Assembly (NCBI GenBank): GCA_905234985.1
Contig: CAJOJQ010000007.1
Location: forward strand, 1-64,000
Length of the DNA stretch: 64,000 bases
Source: an uncultured Christensenellaceae bacterium
GTDB taxonomy: Bacteria; Bacillota; Clostridia; Christensenellales; Aristaeellaceae
Direction: 5' to 3'
In this document: positions 25,458-35,438 of the stretch, piece after piece
How the letters are laid out: each line of letters starts with the position of its first letter
Numbering within the stretch: the first letter of the stretch is position 1
Translations under genes and position numbers: made by a program
The notes under the pieces: generated by a model
Seen by the model: only the letters and a program-made list of their open reading frames with translations
Databases searched by the model: none
Told to the model about the DNA's origin: nothing

Positions 25458-28400
25458 TCAGTCCGTCACCCGCAGGGTCCTGATCTCAAAGGGCCGCAGG
25501 GTGAGGGCCGTTTCCTTGCCCCGGCAAAGGAAGGTTTCTTCCCTTTCGTCCATGGTGGAAAGGAAAATGTTCTTTTCCTGGGGCAGGCGCAGGGTACCGG
25601 TCGCGGTTTCCCCCATGCTTTCGTACAGCCTCAGGATCGCGCCCCGGCCGTCCTCGGCGGGCTTGATATAATCCAAAATGACGCTGCCGCTCTCCACGGC
25701 ATAGCCGGTCCGCTCTTCGCAGGTTCCCGGCAGCACACGCACGGGAGCGTTCAGTTCATAGCCCGCCCGCACGGTGTTGGACTCCCGGAATGGTTTTGCG
25801 AAGGGCCGCAGAGCATAGGTGAAGGCATGCTCTCCCCTGTCGCAGGCGTCGTCCGGCGCCAGGGGGGCGCGGAGCAGGGTCAGGGCCATTTCGCCCCGGC
25901 CCGTGGACAGGCCGTACAGCCCGTCGTTCAGCAGGGCGAAGCCCCGGTTGCCTTCGCACAGGGCGCTGTACCGGTGGTTGCTCACCTCGTAGCGGTCGCT
26001 GGCAAAGGCATGGGAACGGTGGCAGGGGCGTTTCACGCAGCCGAATTGGATTTCATGCACCGCGTCCTCGCACAGGATATTGCTTTCAAAGTGGGTTTTC
26101 AGCATCTTCCGGCGCTCGTGCCAGTCCACGGTGGTTTCAAAGGTGATTTGTGCCTCCGCCGGGCGCAGGCGGATGATTTGGCGGGCCGCGCTGCTGCCGA
26201 AGGCGTAGTCCACCGTGATTTCGGCGCAATTCGGCGTGTTCCGGGTCAAATGGGCTTCGGCGCGAACGGCGTCCTCCATGCGCTCCTTTTCCCAATCCCG
26301 ATCCAGCTCCCAGGCGTCGTAAACATTCTGGTGATTCCGGTACAGCCGCCAGTCGTTCATCACCTGGCCCGGGTTCAGGAAATCCTGGAACCCGGAAGGC
26401 GTGGCCGCCCGGAGGGCCGTGATCCTGCCCCGGCGGTCGATTTCCGCCTCCAGACAATCATTTTTCAGCAGAAATCCATCTTCCGTTTCGCAGGCGGTCA
26501 CATTGGATTCGCCAACCAAAATCAGCAGGGCTTCCTCCGCAGGAACGGCTTCATAAGGCATCAGTTCCGCGAACATTTCCTGCCCGTCCGGCAGCGTCAC
26601 CCACCCCGACCGGAACCAGGGCAGAGGGTTCACCAGCACGTAGCCCGCGCCTTCGCGGACGCCGTATACCTTCCGCCACAGGCTGTCGTTGAGGGGACGC
26701 AATTCGTCCACAAGGCCCGTCAGCGCTTCCGTGGCTTCCCGGTGTACGCGAGCAATGCCCACGCCCCCGGCGATGTCGTGGAACTGATTGATCATGATCG
26801 TTTTCCAGGCCCGGCGCAGGATTTCCCGATAAGCGCCCTGTTCCTCGCCTGGCAGCAGGGTCACCAGCGCTTCCGTTTCCCGCAGGGCGATTTCCGCCCG
26901 GCGCATGGCCTGCTTCTGCCGCCGCTGCACGGAATAGGTGCCCCGGTGCCAGGCAAGATAAAGCTCGCCCGTCCAGCGGTTTTCCATCGCCTGGCGGCTC
27001 GTTTCCTCAAAGAAGCCCCGGAGAGAACCCCATTTTGTCCTCGGCGCGCCTTCCAAATCGGGCAGGCGGCGAATCATTTCCAGCGTATCCCGGTCCGCCC
27101 CGCCGCCGCCGTCGCCGTAGCCGAAGGAATACAGCTGGGTATCAATGTTCCGGCGCTGGCTGCGCTCCGTATCCCACCGCTTATGCAGCAATTGGGGGCT
27201 GACCGGGGCGTTGGCCTTGAAGAAGGACAGGGCCTCCACCGTGGAGCCGTCCATGCCCTCCCAAATGAAATTCTGATAGGGAAAGCGCTCCGTTTCCGGG
27301 TCCGCCCGCAGCAGCTTTTCCGTGGCGAAATATCGTATGCCCAATTGCTTGAAAATCTGCGGCAAAGCGGCGGAATAGCCGAAGGTATCCGGCTGCCAGG
27401 CCACTTTGGATTCTGCGCCGAACTGCTCCCGGAACCATTGCTTGCCGTACATGAGCTGGCGGATCAGGCTTTCCCCGGAGGGCATGTTGGTGTCGCATTC
27501 CACATAAAACGCGCCCTCCGGCTCGATCTGACCGTTTTGAAACGCTTCTTTAATCCGACGCCAAACTGCTTCGTCCCGCTCCCGCAGCATATCCAGCAGG
27601 GCCGGTTCGCACAAAAGGAAGCGGTATTCCGGATATTCCTCCATGAGGGATAGCTGGTTGGCGTAGGTGCGAACAGCCTTGTGGTACGTTTCCTCCAGGG
27701 GCCACAGCCAGCCCAAGTCGATGTGGGACTGGCCGAACAGCCACATCATCGGCGCGGTGGAGCCGTTGACGCAGGAAAGCTCCTTGCCCAGCGCTTCCCG
27801 TGCCGCCCGGAAGCTCTCTTCCCGGGGGCCGTGGGGCAGTTCAAAATCGGCGATGCGGGTGAACCGGTCCAGGGCTTCCGCCACCCGCAGGGCACGCAGG
27901 CTGTTGTCCGGCAAAATCTGCTGCAGGCTGTCCAAGGCTTCCACGTCCAGCATGAGCTGGTAGGCGTCCTCGTTCCAGACGGCAATCACCGTTTCCCCCA
28001 CCGTACACTGGGGTTCCGTGACCGGCGGGATCGCGGGCCGCTCGGGCGGGCAGGGGCCTAAGGTTTCCAGCCGCGGGCCGTGCCCGGCGTAGCTTTCGAT
28101 CTGTATATGAAAGGTTTCCCCCGCCCGGCCGGCGCGGGTCAGGGTCACATAGGCATGCTTCAAGTCCACGGAGCCGATGGCTTTTCCGTTGGCGTATACC
28201 AATTGTTCCCCGCCCACGTTGGAAAACAGCACGACCCGCCCGCCTTCGCAGGCTTCGGGCAGCGTCACATCCGCGAAGAACCAGCCGTATTCCCACATGC
28301 CGCCCCACTTCGTACCCACCGGGCAGGGCAATAAGGGCATTTTCTCCGCTTCCTGCGGCGTGGGATGCTCCAGCGTTGTGCAATACGAAAAGTCCACCGT

Positions 28401-28490
28401 CCCCACGGCTGTATACAGATGGTTTTTCAGCTCGTCCTTCCACATCCCAAAGCGCTGGCGAATCTGCCGCCCTAAATCGTACATGCTCAT
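25458..28490 (-). CDS. Alpha-mannosidase, glycoside hydrolase family 38
   Basis: A 1010-residue cytosolic enzyme with full GH38 layout. An N-terminal beta domain comes first (about residues 1-230). The catalytic domain has GQSHIDLGWLWPLEET (zinc-binding His and Asp, about residue 252), the nucleophile region WQPDTFGYSAALPQI (about 366) and NQFHDIAGG (about 570). C-terminal beta-sandwich domains follow. It removes alpha-mannose from imported oligosaccharides. There is no signal peptide, so the substrate must be imported. A GAGGAATGAGC site precedes the ATG. Confidence 0.96.
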   Translation of the reverse strand: MSMYDLGRQIRQRFGMWKDELKNHLYTAVGTVDFSYCTTLEHPTPQEAEKMPLLPCPVGTKWGGMWEYGWFFADVTLPEACEGGRVVLFSNVGGEQLVYANGKAIGSVDLKHAYVTLTRAGRAGETFHIQIESYAGHGPRLETLGPCPPERPAIPPVTEPQCTVGETVIAVWNEDAYQLMLDVEALDSLQQILPDNSLRALRVAEALDRFTRIADFELPHGPREESFRAAREALGKELSCVNGSTAPMMWLFGQSHIDLGWLWPLEETYHKAVRTYANQLSLMEEYPEYRFLLCEPALLDMLRERDEAVWRRIKEAFQNGQIEPEGAFYVECDTNMPSGESLIRQLMYGKQWFREQFGAESKVAWQPDTFGYSAALPQIFKQLGIRYFATEKLLRADPETERFPYQNFIWEGMDGSTVEALSFFKANAPVSPQLLHKRWDTERSQRRNIDTQLYSFGYGDGGGGADRDTLEMIRRLPDLEGAPRTKWGSLRGFFEETSRQAMENRWTGELYLAWHRGTYSVQRRQKQAMRRAEIALRETEALVTLLPGEEQGAYREILRRAWKTIMINQFHDIAGGVGIARVHREATEALTGLVDELRPLNDSLWRKVYGVREGAGYVLVNPLPWFRSGWVTLPDGQEMFAELMPYEAVPAEEALLILVGESNVTACETEDGFLLKNDCLEAEIDRRGRITALRAATPSGFQDFLNPGQVMNDWRLYRNHQNVYDAWELDRDWEKERMEDAVRAEAHLTRNTPNCAEITVDYAFGSSAARQIIRLRPAEAQITFETTVDWHERRKMLKTHFESNILCEDAVHEIQFGCVKRPCHRSHAFASDRYEVSNHRYSALCEGNRGFALLNDGLYGLSTGRGEMALTLLRAPLAPDDACDRGEHAFTYALRPFAKPFRESNTVRAGYELNAPVRVLPGTCEERTGYAVESGSVILDYIKPAEDGRGAILRLYESMGETATGTLRLPQEKNIFLSTMDEREETFLCRGKETALTLRPFEIRTLRVTD

Positions 28491-28520
28491 TCCTCCCCGC
28501 GAAGGCTTCTCATTGCTTCC

Positions 28521-28548
28521 ATTATAGCGGAAACCTGAAAAAAGTAAA
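28521..28548 (-). promoter_or_regulatory. Promoter of the mannosidase unit
   Basis: On the minus strand TTTACT and a perfect TATAAT are separated by 16 bases, about 30 bases before the start codon. Confidence 0.65.
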
Positions 28549-28578
28549 GCCGGGAAAACACTTTATCAGAGGGTACGC

Positions 28579-29033
28579 ATGAACAACAAATTGGGATTTG
28601 TTGGGGATACGCTGGGCGCTCCGCGCGCCCAGACCTGCGCCAGGGCGTGACGCCCCTGGACCCCCACTCGGCGAAGCAGCTCGTATGGATATATCGAACA
28701 AGCGCCGCCTGCGGCACTGGGGTTTACGAAAGCTTGAAGCTTCTGGCCCAAGAAAGCCGGGAAAATCCCAAGGGAAAGCTCGCTTTCCCCCTGGGATTAT
28801 TCCCTGGCTTTCCCCGGATGCTTCGCATCCGGGTTGGCCGCCAAAGGCGGCCGGGCCAAAAGCAAAACGGCGAGAAGTTGAACATTCCTTCCAAGCAGCA
28901 GCGGGAACTTGCCTTCTTTCCGCGTCAGGCAATATCCGCAAGAGAGGGGCCAGGGAGATCATCTCCCTGGTCGGGGGTTTGGGGGCGAAGAGTCCCCCAA
29001 GAACTCCCCGTCAAATCCCAATTTGTCATTCAT
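28579..29033. repeat. MITE-like element with inverted ends and nested hairpins
   Basis: The ends are imperfect inverted repeats of 28 bases (28579-28606 and 29006-29033; 24 of 28 match by my count), each containing ACAAATTGGGATTTG. Inside are several hairpins: CTGGGCGC/GCGCCCAG, CCAGGGCG/CGCCCCTGG, CCGGATGC/GCATCCGG, GGCCGCC/GGCGGCC, CCAGGGAGAT/ATCTCCCTGG and a long imperfect one at 28754-28815. No transposase is encoded. Confidence 0.65.
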
Positions 29034-29047
29034 GTGTGAAATGCTGC

Positions 29048-29079
29048 AAAAAAGCCGCCCCCGTTCTAAAAGGGCGGCT
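29048..29079 (-). terminator. Terminator of the ftsA-ftsZ unit
   Basis: On the minus strand the stem AGCCGCCC/GGGCGGCT is followed by six T residues, 18 bases after the ftsZ stop. Confidence 0.85.
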
Positions 29080-29097
29080 GAATTGCAAACGAAGGGA

Positions 29098-30453
29098 TTA
29101 TTTCTTTTCCGCGCGGCGCAGGAAAGCGGGCACGCCCAAATCGTCCCGAGCGTTGGCGGCGGGCTGGGCCGGGGCCTGATACGCCTGCTGCTGATAGGGC
29201 TGGGCGGCGGGCTGCTGCTGGGGCGCGTAGGGCTGCTGCTGATAAATGGGCTGGGAATAGGGCTGCTGCTGGGGCGCGAAGGGCGACTGATAGCCGCCAG
29301 CGGGGGCCGCCACGGGCCGCGCGCCGCCGGGGAAGAAGGAACTGTCGCCTTCGTAGGTGGCGGGGGCGGGGGCGTCAAAGCCCTGGGCGTCGCCAGCCTC
29401 GGCCCGGGGCCGATTCTCATAGGGATTGAAGGAGGGCACCGCCGCGCCGTAGGGCGTAGCCACGCGGGCCTTCTTCTTTTCCCGGGTGGGGAAGGGCGTT
29501 TTTTCAAAGCCGGTGGCGATCACGGTGATGCGCACTTCGTCCTTGAGGGATTCGTCGATGCCCGCGCCGAAGATGATGTTGGCTTCGCTGTCGGCGGATT
29601 CCATCACCAGGTTGGCGGCCTCGTTGATTTCCATGATGCTCATGTCGGTGCCGCCGGTCACGTTGATCAGCACGGCGCGCGCGCCGTCGATCTTGGTTTC
29701 CAGCAGGGGGCTGGAGATGGCCTTGTTGGCCGCGTCCACCAGGCGGGTTTCGCCCTTGCCCACGCCGATGCCCATATGGGCCATGCCGCCGGATTCCATG
29801 ATGGTCTTCACGTCCGCAAAGTCCAGGTTGATCATGGCGGGCACGGCGATCAGGTCGGAAATGCCCTGGATGCCCTGGCGCAGCACGTCGTCGGCGATGC
29901 GGAAGGCTTCCACCATGGTGGTGCCCTTGCTGACCACCTGCAGCAGCCGGTCGTTGGGGATCACCACCAGGGTATCCACGCTCTGCTTTAAATCGTTGAT
30001 GCCCATTTCAGCGTTCTTCATACGCTGCTTGCCCTCGAAAGCGAAGGGCTTGGTCACCACGGCGATGGTGAGGCAATTCATTTCCCGGGCGATTTCGGCC
30101 ACGATGGGGGCCGCGCCCGTGCCGGTGCCGCCGCCCATACCGGCGGTGACGAACACCAAATCGGCGCCCTTGAGCGCCTGGGCGATTTCTTCCCGGCTCT
30201 CTTCCGCCGCGCGGCGGCCCACCTCGGGCACAGCGCCGGCGCCAAGGCCCTTGGTCAGCTTTTCGCCGATCTGGATTTTCACGTCGGCCTGGCTCAGGGT
30301 CAGGGCCTGACGGTCGGTATTGACGGCGATAAACTGCACGCCCCGGAGGTTGGCTTCCACCATGCGGTTCACGGCGTTGGTGCCGCCGCCGCCGCAGCCT
30401 ACGACCTTGATCGAAGCGAAGGACGGCTGATCAACTTGTACTTCAAAAGGCAT
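29098..30453 (-). CDS. ftsZ: Cell division GTPase FtsZ
   Basis: A 451-residue tubulin homologue that forms the division ring. The N-terminus shows [15 protein letters not shown] and the tubulin signature [16 protein letters not shown]. The GTPase core ends near residue 330. The C-terminal linker is long (about 100 residues) and rich in Gln, Pro, Tyr and Ala (repeats such as PYQQQ). It ends in the conserved peptide [11 protein letters not shown], which binds FtsA and SepF. The start follows GGGGGATTG. A similar Gln-rich sequence is found in SepF (50926-49856). Confidence 0.98.
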   Translation of the reverse strand: MPFEVQVDQPSFASIKVVGCGGGGTNAVNRMVEANLRGVQFIAVNTDRQALTLSQADVKIQIGEKLTKGLGAGAVPEVGRRAAEESREEIAQALKGADLVFVTAGMGGGTGTGAAPIVAEIAREMNCLTIAVVTKPFAFEGKQRMKNAEMGINDLKQSVDTLVVIPNDRLLQVVSKGTTMVEAFRIADDVLRQGIQGISDLIAVPAMINLDFADVKTIMESGGMAHMGIGVGKGETRLVDAANKAISSPLLETKIDGARAVLINVTGGTDMSIMEINEAANLVMESADSEANIIFGAGIDESLKDEVRITVIATGFEKTPFPTREKKKARVATPYGAAVPSFNPYENRPRAEAGDAQGFDAPAPATYEGDSSFFPGGARPVAAPAGGYQSPFAPQQQPYSQPIYQQQPYAPQQQPAAQPYQQQAYQAPAQPAANARDDLGVPAFLRRAEKK

Positions 30454-30496
30454 TTTTTCAATCCCCCTATGTTCAAAATGGGCCAGCGGCGAAAGA

Positions 30497-31672
30497 TCAG
30501 CCGCCGAAAAGGCTGCGGAAGAAGCCGCCCACGCCAGCCACCGGACGGGCGTTGGCGGTGGTGTCGATCAGCAGATCCAGCAGGCCCAGGGCGCTGGAAT
30601 AAGCGGGACTGGAGAGCTTGACGGCCTTGCGGGGCAGCTCCCGCACGGTGCGCTCCATTTTGGCGGCCAGGAATTCCCGTCCGCCCCGGTTGATGGCCAG
30701 GCCGCCGCCCGTCAGGTACACCGGCGACCATTTGCCCAGCTTCGCCCCGGAAGCGATGATCGCGTCCCGAACGGCCTCGCAGATTTCCTCCGCCCGGGGT
30801 TCGATCACCTTTTCCACCTGTTCGCGGTTAAAGGTTTTATTATTTCCGGCCTGATCCGTCCCCTCGAAGGTGGACTGACCGGCGGAAAGGCCGTACACAT
30901 AAGCGCGCTTGATGTTTTCCGCCGTGGAGAGCGGCACCTCCAGCCCGTAGGCCAGATCGGCGGCGATATGGCCGCCGCCCATGGGAATATTGGTCAGGTT
31001 CACGATGGCGTCGCCCTGCACCATCATCACTTCGGTGGTCAGGTAGCCGATATCCACCAGCACGGCGGCCCGGTCCCTTTCCTCGTCGGGCACGAACAGC
31101 ATGGCCTGGCCCACGGGGGTGGACAGACAGCCGTTTACGGCGACGCCTAAGCTGCGGAACCGCTCCTGAATATCCTCCAGGAAGAACTGGTCGGCGATCA
31201 CGAAGGAGATCATGCCACGCAGCTCGTAGCCGCGCATGCCCATGGGTTCCAGGGTCTTTTTCCCTTCGTCCACGATGAACCAGGCAGGGCTGCGGTGAAT
31301 GATGCTGCCGCGAATCTCGCCTAACTCCTCCACCGCCTTATCGAACAGCGTGGCCAAATCCCTTTCCGTCACCCGGGGATCGGCCCCCTGCAGATCCACC
31401 TTCACTTCCACCGTGCGCACGGTGGAAAAATCGCCCGGCACGCCCACATACACTTCCTTGATGTGGCCATGGGCCTGATCCTCCGCCGCTTTCAGCGCTT
31501 CCTTGATGGCGTCGTTCAGCTGATCCGGGGCGTTCCAGCGCCCCTCCATGTATCCGTCATAGATCACCGTTCCGGCGCCTACGATATCGCAGCGCTGCCG
31601 TCCGCTGGTTTCCGCGACGAGCGCCACGATTTTGCTTGTCCCAAAATCGATGGCCGTAACCGTGGTCTTCAT
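30497..31672 (-). CDS. ftsA: Cell division protein FtsA
   Basis: A 391-residue actin-like ATPase that tethers FtsZ to the membrane. The phosphate-1 motif [15 protein letters not shown] is at the N-terminus, then the 1C domain, phosphate-2 [14 protein letters not shown] near residue 205 and the adenosine motif [12 protein letters not shown] near residue 335. The C-terminus [10 protein letters not shown] is an amphipathic membrane-targeting helix. It precedes ftsZ by 43 bases and has a good promoter of its own. Confidence 0.95.
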   Translation of the reverse strand: MKTTVTAIDFGTSKIVALVAETSGRQRCDIVGAGTVIYDGYMEGRWNAPDQLNDAIKEALKAAEDQAHGHIKEVYVGVPGDFSTVRTVEVKVDLQGADPRVTERDLATLFDKAVEELGEIRGSIIHRSPAWFIVDEGKKTLEPMGMRGYELRGMISFVIADQFFLEDIQERFRSLGVAVNGCLSTPVGQAMLFVPDEERDRAAVLVDIGYLTTEVMMVQGDAIVNLTNIPMGGGHIAADLAYGLEVPLSTAENIKRAYVYGLSAGQSTFEGTDQAGNNKTFNREQVEKVIEPRAEEICEAVRDAIIASGAKLGKWSPVYLTGGGLAINRGGREFLAAKMERTVRELPRKAVKLSSPAYSSALGLLDLLIDTTANARPVAGVGGFFRSLFGG

Positions 31673-31763
31673 CCATCCATCATCCCCTGTTCATCGGCAA
31701 AAGAAGCCCCTTCTTTTTGGTCCGAAAAAAACCAAAAGCAAATAACCTATTTCGGTTCACTCT

Positions 31764-31792
31764 ATTGTAACCTTTTTGAGATAATTTGACAA
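31764..31792 (-). promoter_or_regulatory. Promoter of ftsA-ftsZ
   Basis: On the minus strand TTGTCA and TACAAT are separated by 17 bases, about 90 bases upstream of ftsA. It would give ftsAZ expression independent of the upstream dcw genes. Confidence 0.75.
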
Positions 31793-31860
31793 GCGGAAAT
31801 CAAAGAAAAAGTCGCACTTTTTTTAAAAAATTCCCTTTTTTGTGAAAATTGCGCATCATT

Positions 31861-32652
31861 TTACGGCACGGGCGGCGTATAAATGGCTTCGCCGGGGATG
31901 CTGGCCTCCAGCATGCCCCCGGTTTTGCCCAATTCCCGCAGCTTGGCCACCACCGCCCGCACGGTGCCGATTTTGGCCCGCAGGCTGGTCGTATCGCCGA
32001 TCCGGGCGGAGTAACCGTCCCGGGTCACCAGATATATGCTTTCCGGGTCGCCGATATTCAATTCAGAGACCTGCGAAAGCCAGCCCTGCTTTTCCAGTTC
32101 CTCGAAAAGCGCCGTATAGGCTTTCATCTGATTCGCCGTGCTTGCCACAATCATGCGGCCCGTCAGCAGTTCCTTAGGATTTAAGCCGGTCACTACCACC
32201 ATGTCGTCCGGGCTGCCGCTGTTTACCCGCAGATAGCTTTTCTCCAGCACCATGCCCTGATCGTCCAGGTAATAATTCGTTCCCATTTGCTGCACCCGCG
32301 CCACGGGCGTGCGCTCCTTCACATAAACGATGAGGGTGCCGGGAAACTGCTTTTCCATCCGTTCAAAAATCAGGTAATGGTGGCTGTTGATCCCAGCGGC
32401 GACCTTTTTTTCGCTGACGGTGAAATAGCCCACCGGCTTATCCAGGCCCGCCGCTTTTTTGGCTTCCTCCTCGGAAATGATATAGGTTCCTTTCACCTGC
32501 ACGTCTTTGAGCCGCAGCAGGGTTTCATTCAGGATCACGGCCACCGAAAGCACCATGATCAGTACGCACACCACCGACAGCACCCCGGAGCGTCTCCGGG
32601 GTGGCGGCGCGGGGGGATAGGAAGAAACATCCTGCGGATACTGCTGTGCCAT
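31861..32652 (-). CDS. ftsQ: Cell division protein FtsQ/DivIB
   Basis: A 263-residue bitopic protein. A short proline- and arginine-rich cytoplasmic tail (PPAPPPRRRSG) is followed by one membrane helix at about residues 24-44. The POTRA domain begins LKDVQVKGTYIISEEEAKKA, and a beta domain follows (RTPVARVQQMGTNYYLDDQG). The family is a scaffold of the divisome with FtsL and FtsB. The start follows TGGAGG. It lies between murA and ftsA. Confidence 0.92.
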   Translation of the reverse strand: MAQQYPQDVSSYPPAPPPRRRSGVLSVVCVLIMVLSVAVILNETLLRLKDVQVKGTYIISEEEAKKAAGLDKPVGYFTVSEKKVAAGINSHHYLIFERMEKQFPGTLIVYVKERTPVARVQQMGTNYYLDDQGMVLEKSYLRVNSGSPDDMVVVTGLNPKELLTGRMIVASTANQMKAYTALFEELEKQGWLSQVSELNIGDPESIYLVTRDGYSARIGDTTSLRAKIGTVRAVVAKLRELGKTGGMLEASIPGEAIYTPPVP

Positions 32653-32723
32653 CTTTTGCCTCCAGGGGGCGGCGGGGCCGCCCGCGTATTGATGGGGATT
32701 GTTCGGTTCATTGAGATCGGATC

Positions 32724-32813
32724 AGGTAGGAAGTAGGAGGTAGGAAGTATCTAGTTGAAAACATCTTGACGAACATGATAAACCTCCTACCTCCTACTTC
32801 CTACCTCCTACCT
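32724..32813. repeat. Heptad-armed palindrome, family A copy 1
   Basis: The left arm (32724-32749) is built of 7-base units GTAGGAR. The right arm (32783-32813) is the complementary CTCCTAC-type array and ends two bases from the murA stop. The loop is AT-rich. The whole can fold into a long hairpin. It lies between murA and ftsQ. Confidence 0.85.
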
Positions 32814-32814
32814 G

Positions 32815-34071
32815 CTATAACGGCATTCTTTCGATCTTCGCCCCCAGCCCGGCCAGGGTGTTTTCCAGCTTGGCGTAGCCCCGGTCGATGAGGGCAACGT
32901 TTTCCACCACGGTTTCCCCTTTGGCGCAGAGGGCCGCGATCACCAGCGCCGCGCCGCCCCGCAGATCCCGGGCCGTCACGCGCGCCCCGTGCAGCTTTTC
33001 CACCCCGGAAACCACCGCGGTGCGGGAGCTTACCCGGATATCGGCCCCCATGCGGCACAGGTCGGCCACGTGGGAAAGCCGGTTTTCAAACACGTTTTCC
33101 ACGATCACGCTGGTTCCCTCCGCCGTACAGGCGGCGGCCAGCATCTGGGCCTGCATATCGGTGGGGAAGCCGGGATGGGGCTGGGTCTGCAGGCAGGAAA
33201 AGGCTTTCAGCCGTTTGGGGGCGCGCAGAAGCATCCCCGCTTCCTCCCGGCTGATGCGGCAGCCCATTTCCGTTAATTTGTCCCCCACCGGCATCAAATC
33301 GGCGGGGCGGATATTGCTCAATAAGATTTCTCCGCCCGTCACCGCCGCGGCGCACAGCAGCGTGCCGCCCACGATGCGGTCCGGAATGGGGGTGTAAGAA
33401 ACGGCGCGCAGCTTTTTGACGCCCTCGATCCGGACCACCTGAGTGCCTGCCCCGCACACCCTGCCGCCCATCATGTTCAGGAAGCGCTGCAAGTCCTCGA
33501 TTTCCGGCTCCCGCGCCGCGTTGTGTACCGTGGTGACCCCCGGCAGCAGCGCCGCCGCCATCATCACGTTTTCCGTGGCCCCCACGCTGGGATAATCGAA
33601 GTACACGTCCCCGGCGTGCATCTCCCCGCCGTCGCAGCGGATCACCCCGCCGTCCTCCTGCACCTTCACGCCTAAGGCGCGCAGGCCCTTTAAATGCAGA
33701 TCAATGGGCCGCAGGCCGATCTCGCACCCGCCGGGATAGGTCACCGCCGCCCGGCGCAGCTTTCCCAGAATCGGCCCCAGCAGAAAAATGGAGGAACGGA
33801 TCTGCTTGGACAGGCCCTCCGGCATTTCCCAGCATTTTAGGCCCGCGCTGTCGATGCGCATTTCGTCTTGCCGCATTTCGCACCGGCAGCCCAATTGCTT
33901 CAGGATGCCCCCCATGGCGTAAACGTCCCGGATATCCGGGCAATCCCGGATCACCGTTTCCCCTTCCGGCAGCAGCGCCGCCGCCAAAATGGGCAATACG
34001 GCGTTTTTCGCTCCCTGCAGCCGCACCTGTCCTTCTATTTTTTCGCCGCCCAGCACCCGAAATCCTTCCAC
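32815..34071 (-). CDS. murA: UDP-N-acetylglucosamine 1-carboxyvinyltransferase
   Basis: A 418-residue enzyme for the first committed step of peptidoglycan precursor synthesis, transfer of enolpyruvate to UDP-GlcNAc. The start is placed at the GTG reading MEGFRVLGGEKIEG, five bases after AAGGTGG; a GTG nine bases upstream is an alternative. LQGAKNAVLPILAAALL and the catalytic-Cys segment GGCEIGLRPIDLHLKGL (shown in part) are typical. The length is normal. murG and murB, often near this position, are absent. Confidence 0.96.
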   Translation of the reverse strand: MEGFRVLGGEKIEGQVRLQGAKNAVLPILAAALLPEGETVIRDCPDIRDVYAMGGILKQLGCRCEMRQDEMRIDSAGLKCWEMPEGLSKQIRSSIFLLGPILGKLRRAAVTYPGGCEIGLRPIDLHLKGLRALGVKVQEDGGVIRCDGGEMHAGDVYFDYPSVGATENVMMAAALLPGVTTVHNAAREPEIEDLQRFLNMMGGRVCGAGTQVVRIEGVKKLRAVSYTPIPDRIVGGTLLCAAAVTGGEILLSNIRPADLMPVGDKLTEMGCRISREEAGMLLRAPKRLKAFSCLQTQPHPGFPTDMQAQMLAAACTAEGTSVIVENVFENRLSHVADLCRMGADIRVSSRTAVVSGVEKLHGARVTARDLRGGAALVIAALCAKGETVVENVALIDRGYAKLENTLAGLGAKIERMPL

Positions 34072-34128
34072 AGTTTCCACCTTCTTTCTTCTTTCAGGCT
34101 ATGCCAAAGGGAAAGAAAGGTGAAAAAG

Positions 34129-34264
34129 AGGTAGAAGGTAGGAAGTAGGAGGTAGGAGGTAGGAAGTAGGAGGTTATCTTGTTTTCCAAAGAATGAAAGC
34201 CTGGCTTGCGCTCATTCAGGCGACAATATAAAACCTACTACCTCCTACTTCATACCTCCTGCCT
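34129..34264. repeat. Heptad-armed palindrome, family A copy 2
   Basis: The left arm (34129-34175) carries six GTAGGAR-like units, and the right arm (34232-34264) is the complementary array ending two bases from the ftsW stop. The loop of about 55 bases contains a small hairpin GAATGA...TCATTC. It lies between ftsW and murA, where murG is usual. Confidence 0.85.
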
Positions 34265-34266
34265 TA

Positions 34267-35394
34267 TTATGCCAGGTTATTGGTGCAGCTCCTGCTGATA
34301 TTCAGCACGATGCCCACCGCCGCCATGGTGATGGAAAGGGAGGTGCCCCCCGCGCTGAAAAAGGGGAGCGGCAGGCCGGTGGTGGGCAGCACGCCCACGA
34401 CCACGCCCATATTGATGAACGCCTGGACGGAAATCATGCCCACGATGCCTGCCGCCAGCAGACAGCCGAACAAATCGTCGCAGCGCAGGGCAATACGCAT
34501 GCCCGCGAACAGGAAGGCCACAAACAGCAAAATCACCGCGATACACCCCGCCAGGCCGAAGTCCTCCCCCACGATGGCAAAAATGAAATCGCTTTCGGGG
34601 TAAGGCAAATAGGCGTATTTCTGCCGCCCCTGCCCAAGACCCATGCCGAACAGCCCGCCGGAGCCGAAGGCGATCAGGGATTGGGAGAGCTGATACCCCT
34701 CGTCGCTCATTTTGGCGAAGGGGTCGGTAAAGGAAAGCAGCCGCTCCCTGCGGTATTCCGCGCTCCAGGCGTAATACGCGCCCACGGCCAGCCCGCCCGT
34801 ACCCAGCAGTACCATATGCCGCCACTTGGCCCCCCGCAGCATCACCATCAAAACGCTGACGATGATGATGGTGCCCGCCGTGGACAGATTGGGCTGCTCC
34901 AAAATCAACAGGAACATGATCCCCGGCACGACCAGCACCGGCAGAATCCCCGTCCACAGCTTTTCCACCTTCTTGCCCCGCACGGTCAGCGTCATGGCCA
35001 TGAACAGCACGGCGGCGTATTTCGCCAGCTCCCCCGGCTGGAAGGACAGGGGGCCGAAGGTCAGCCACCGGCGGGAGCCGTTGATGGACGTGCCAATGCC
35101 GGGAATGGCCACCAGCAGCAACAGCAGGAAGCTGAGCAGCACCCCGCCCACCACCACCTTCCGCCTGCCCCAGAACACGTAGGGGATGCGGCAGGTGATC
35201 GCCATGGCGACGGCCCCCACCGCCACGCCGAACAATTGCTTTTTGACCTCGGACAGCGGGTCTCCCCCGTCCTGGGCCTTATAATAGGTAGCGCTGAACA
35301 GGGTGAGCAGGCCTAACATCATCAGCATGGCCATGATGGTCAGCAAGGTTTTATCCACCGGTTTTGGTTTCCTTCGCGGCGCGGTCGTGAGCAT
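34267..35394 (-). CDS. ftsW: Lipid II polymerase FtsW/SpoVE (SEDS family)
   Basis: A 375-residue membrane protein with about ten helices. SEDS motifs are visible: SINGSRRWL preceded by VAIPGIGT, FQPGELAKYAAVLFMA, and the late segment NMGVVVGVLPTTGLPLPF with the following GGTSLS. It polymerises glycan strands together with a class B PBP such as the one encoded upstream. It could be FtsW (division) or the sporulation paralogue SpoVE; position in the dcw cluster favours division. Confidence 0.94.
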   Translation of the reverse strand: MLTTAPRRKPKPVDKTLLTIMAMLMMLGLLTLFSATYYKAQDGGDPLSEVKKQLFGVAVGAVAMAITCRIPYVFWGRRKVVVGGVLLSFLLLLLVAIPGIGTSINGSRRWLTFGPLSFQPGELAKYAAVLFMAMTLTVRGKKVEKLWTGILPVLVVPGIMFLLILEQPNLSTAGTIIIVSVLMVMLRGAKWRHMVLLGTGGLAVGAYYAWSAEYRRERLLSFTDPFAKMSDEGYQLSQSLIAFGSGGLFGMGLGQGRQKYAYLPYPESDFIFAIVGEDFGLAGCIAVILLFVAFLFAGMRIALRCDDLFGCLLAAGIVGMISVQAFINMGVVVGVLPTTGLPLPFFSAGGTSLSITMAAVGIVLNISRSCTNNLA

Positions 35395-35438
35395 CTCTTT
35401 TCCGCCTTTCTGTTTTCCTTATCCTTTTCTTTTGTACG

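Larger units (their letters stand above)
28491..29097. other. Gene-free region containing a nested-hairpin island
   Basis: Between the mannosidase start and ftsZ stop I see no gene. The region holds a promoter (28521-28548), a structured repeat element (28579-29033) and the ftsZ terminator (29048-29079). Several open frames cross the element because of its GC richness; none has family features. Confidence 0.65.

Noticed and set aside
28598-29179. Plus- and minus-strand open frames across the hairpin island
   Set aside because: They follow from high GC content and palindromes. Their composition is Pro/Arg/Gly-rich and they run into ftsZ.
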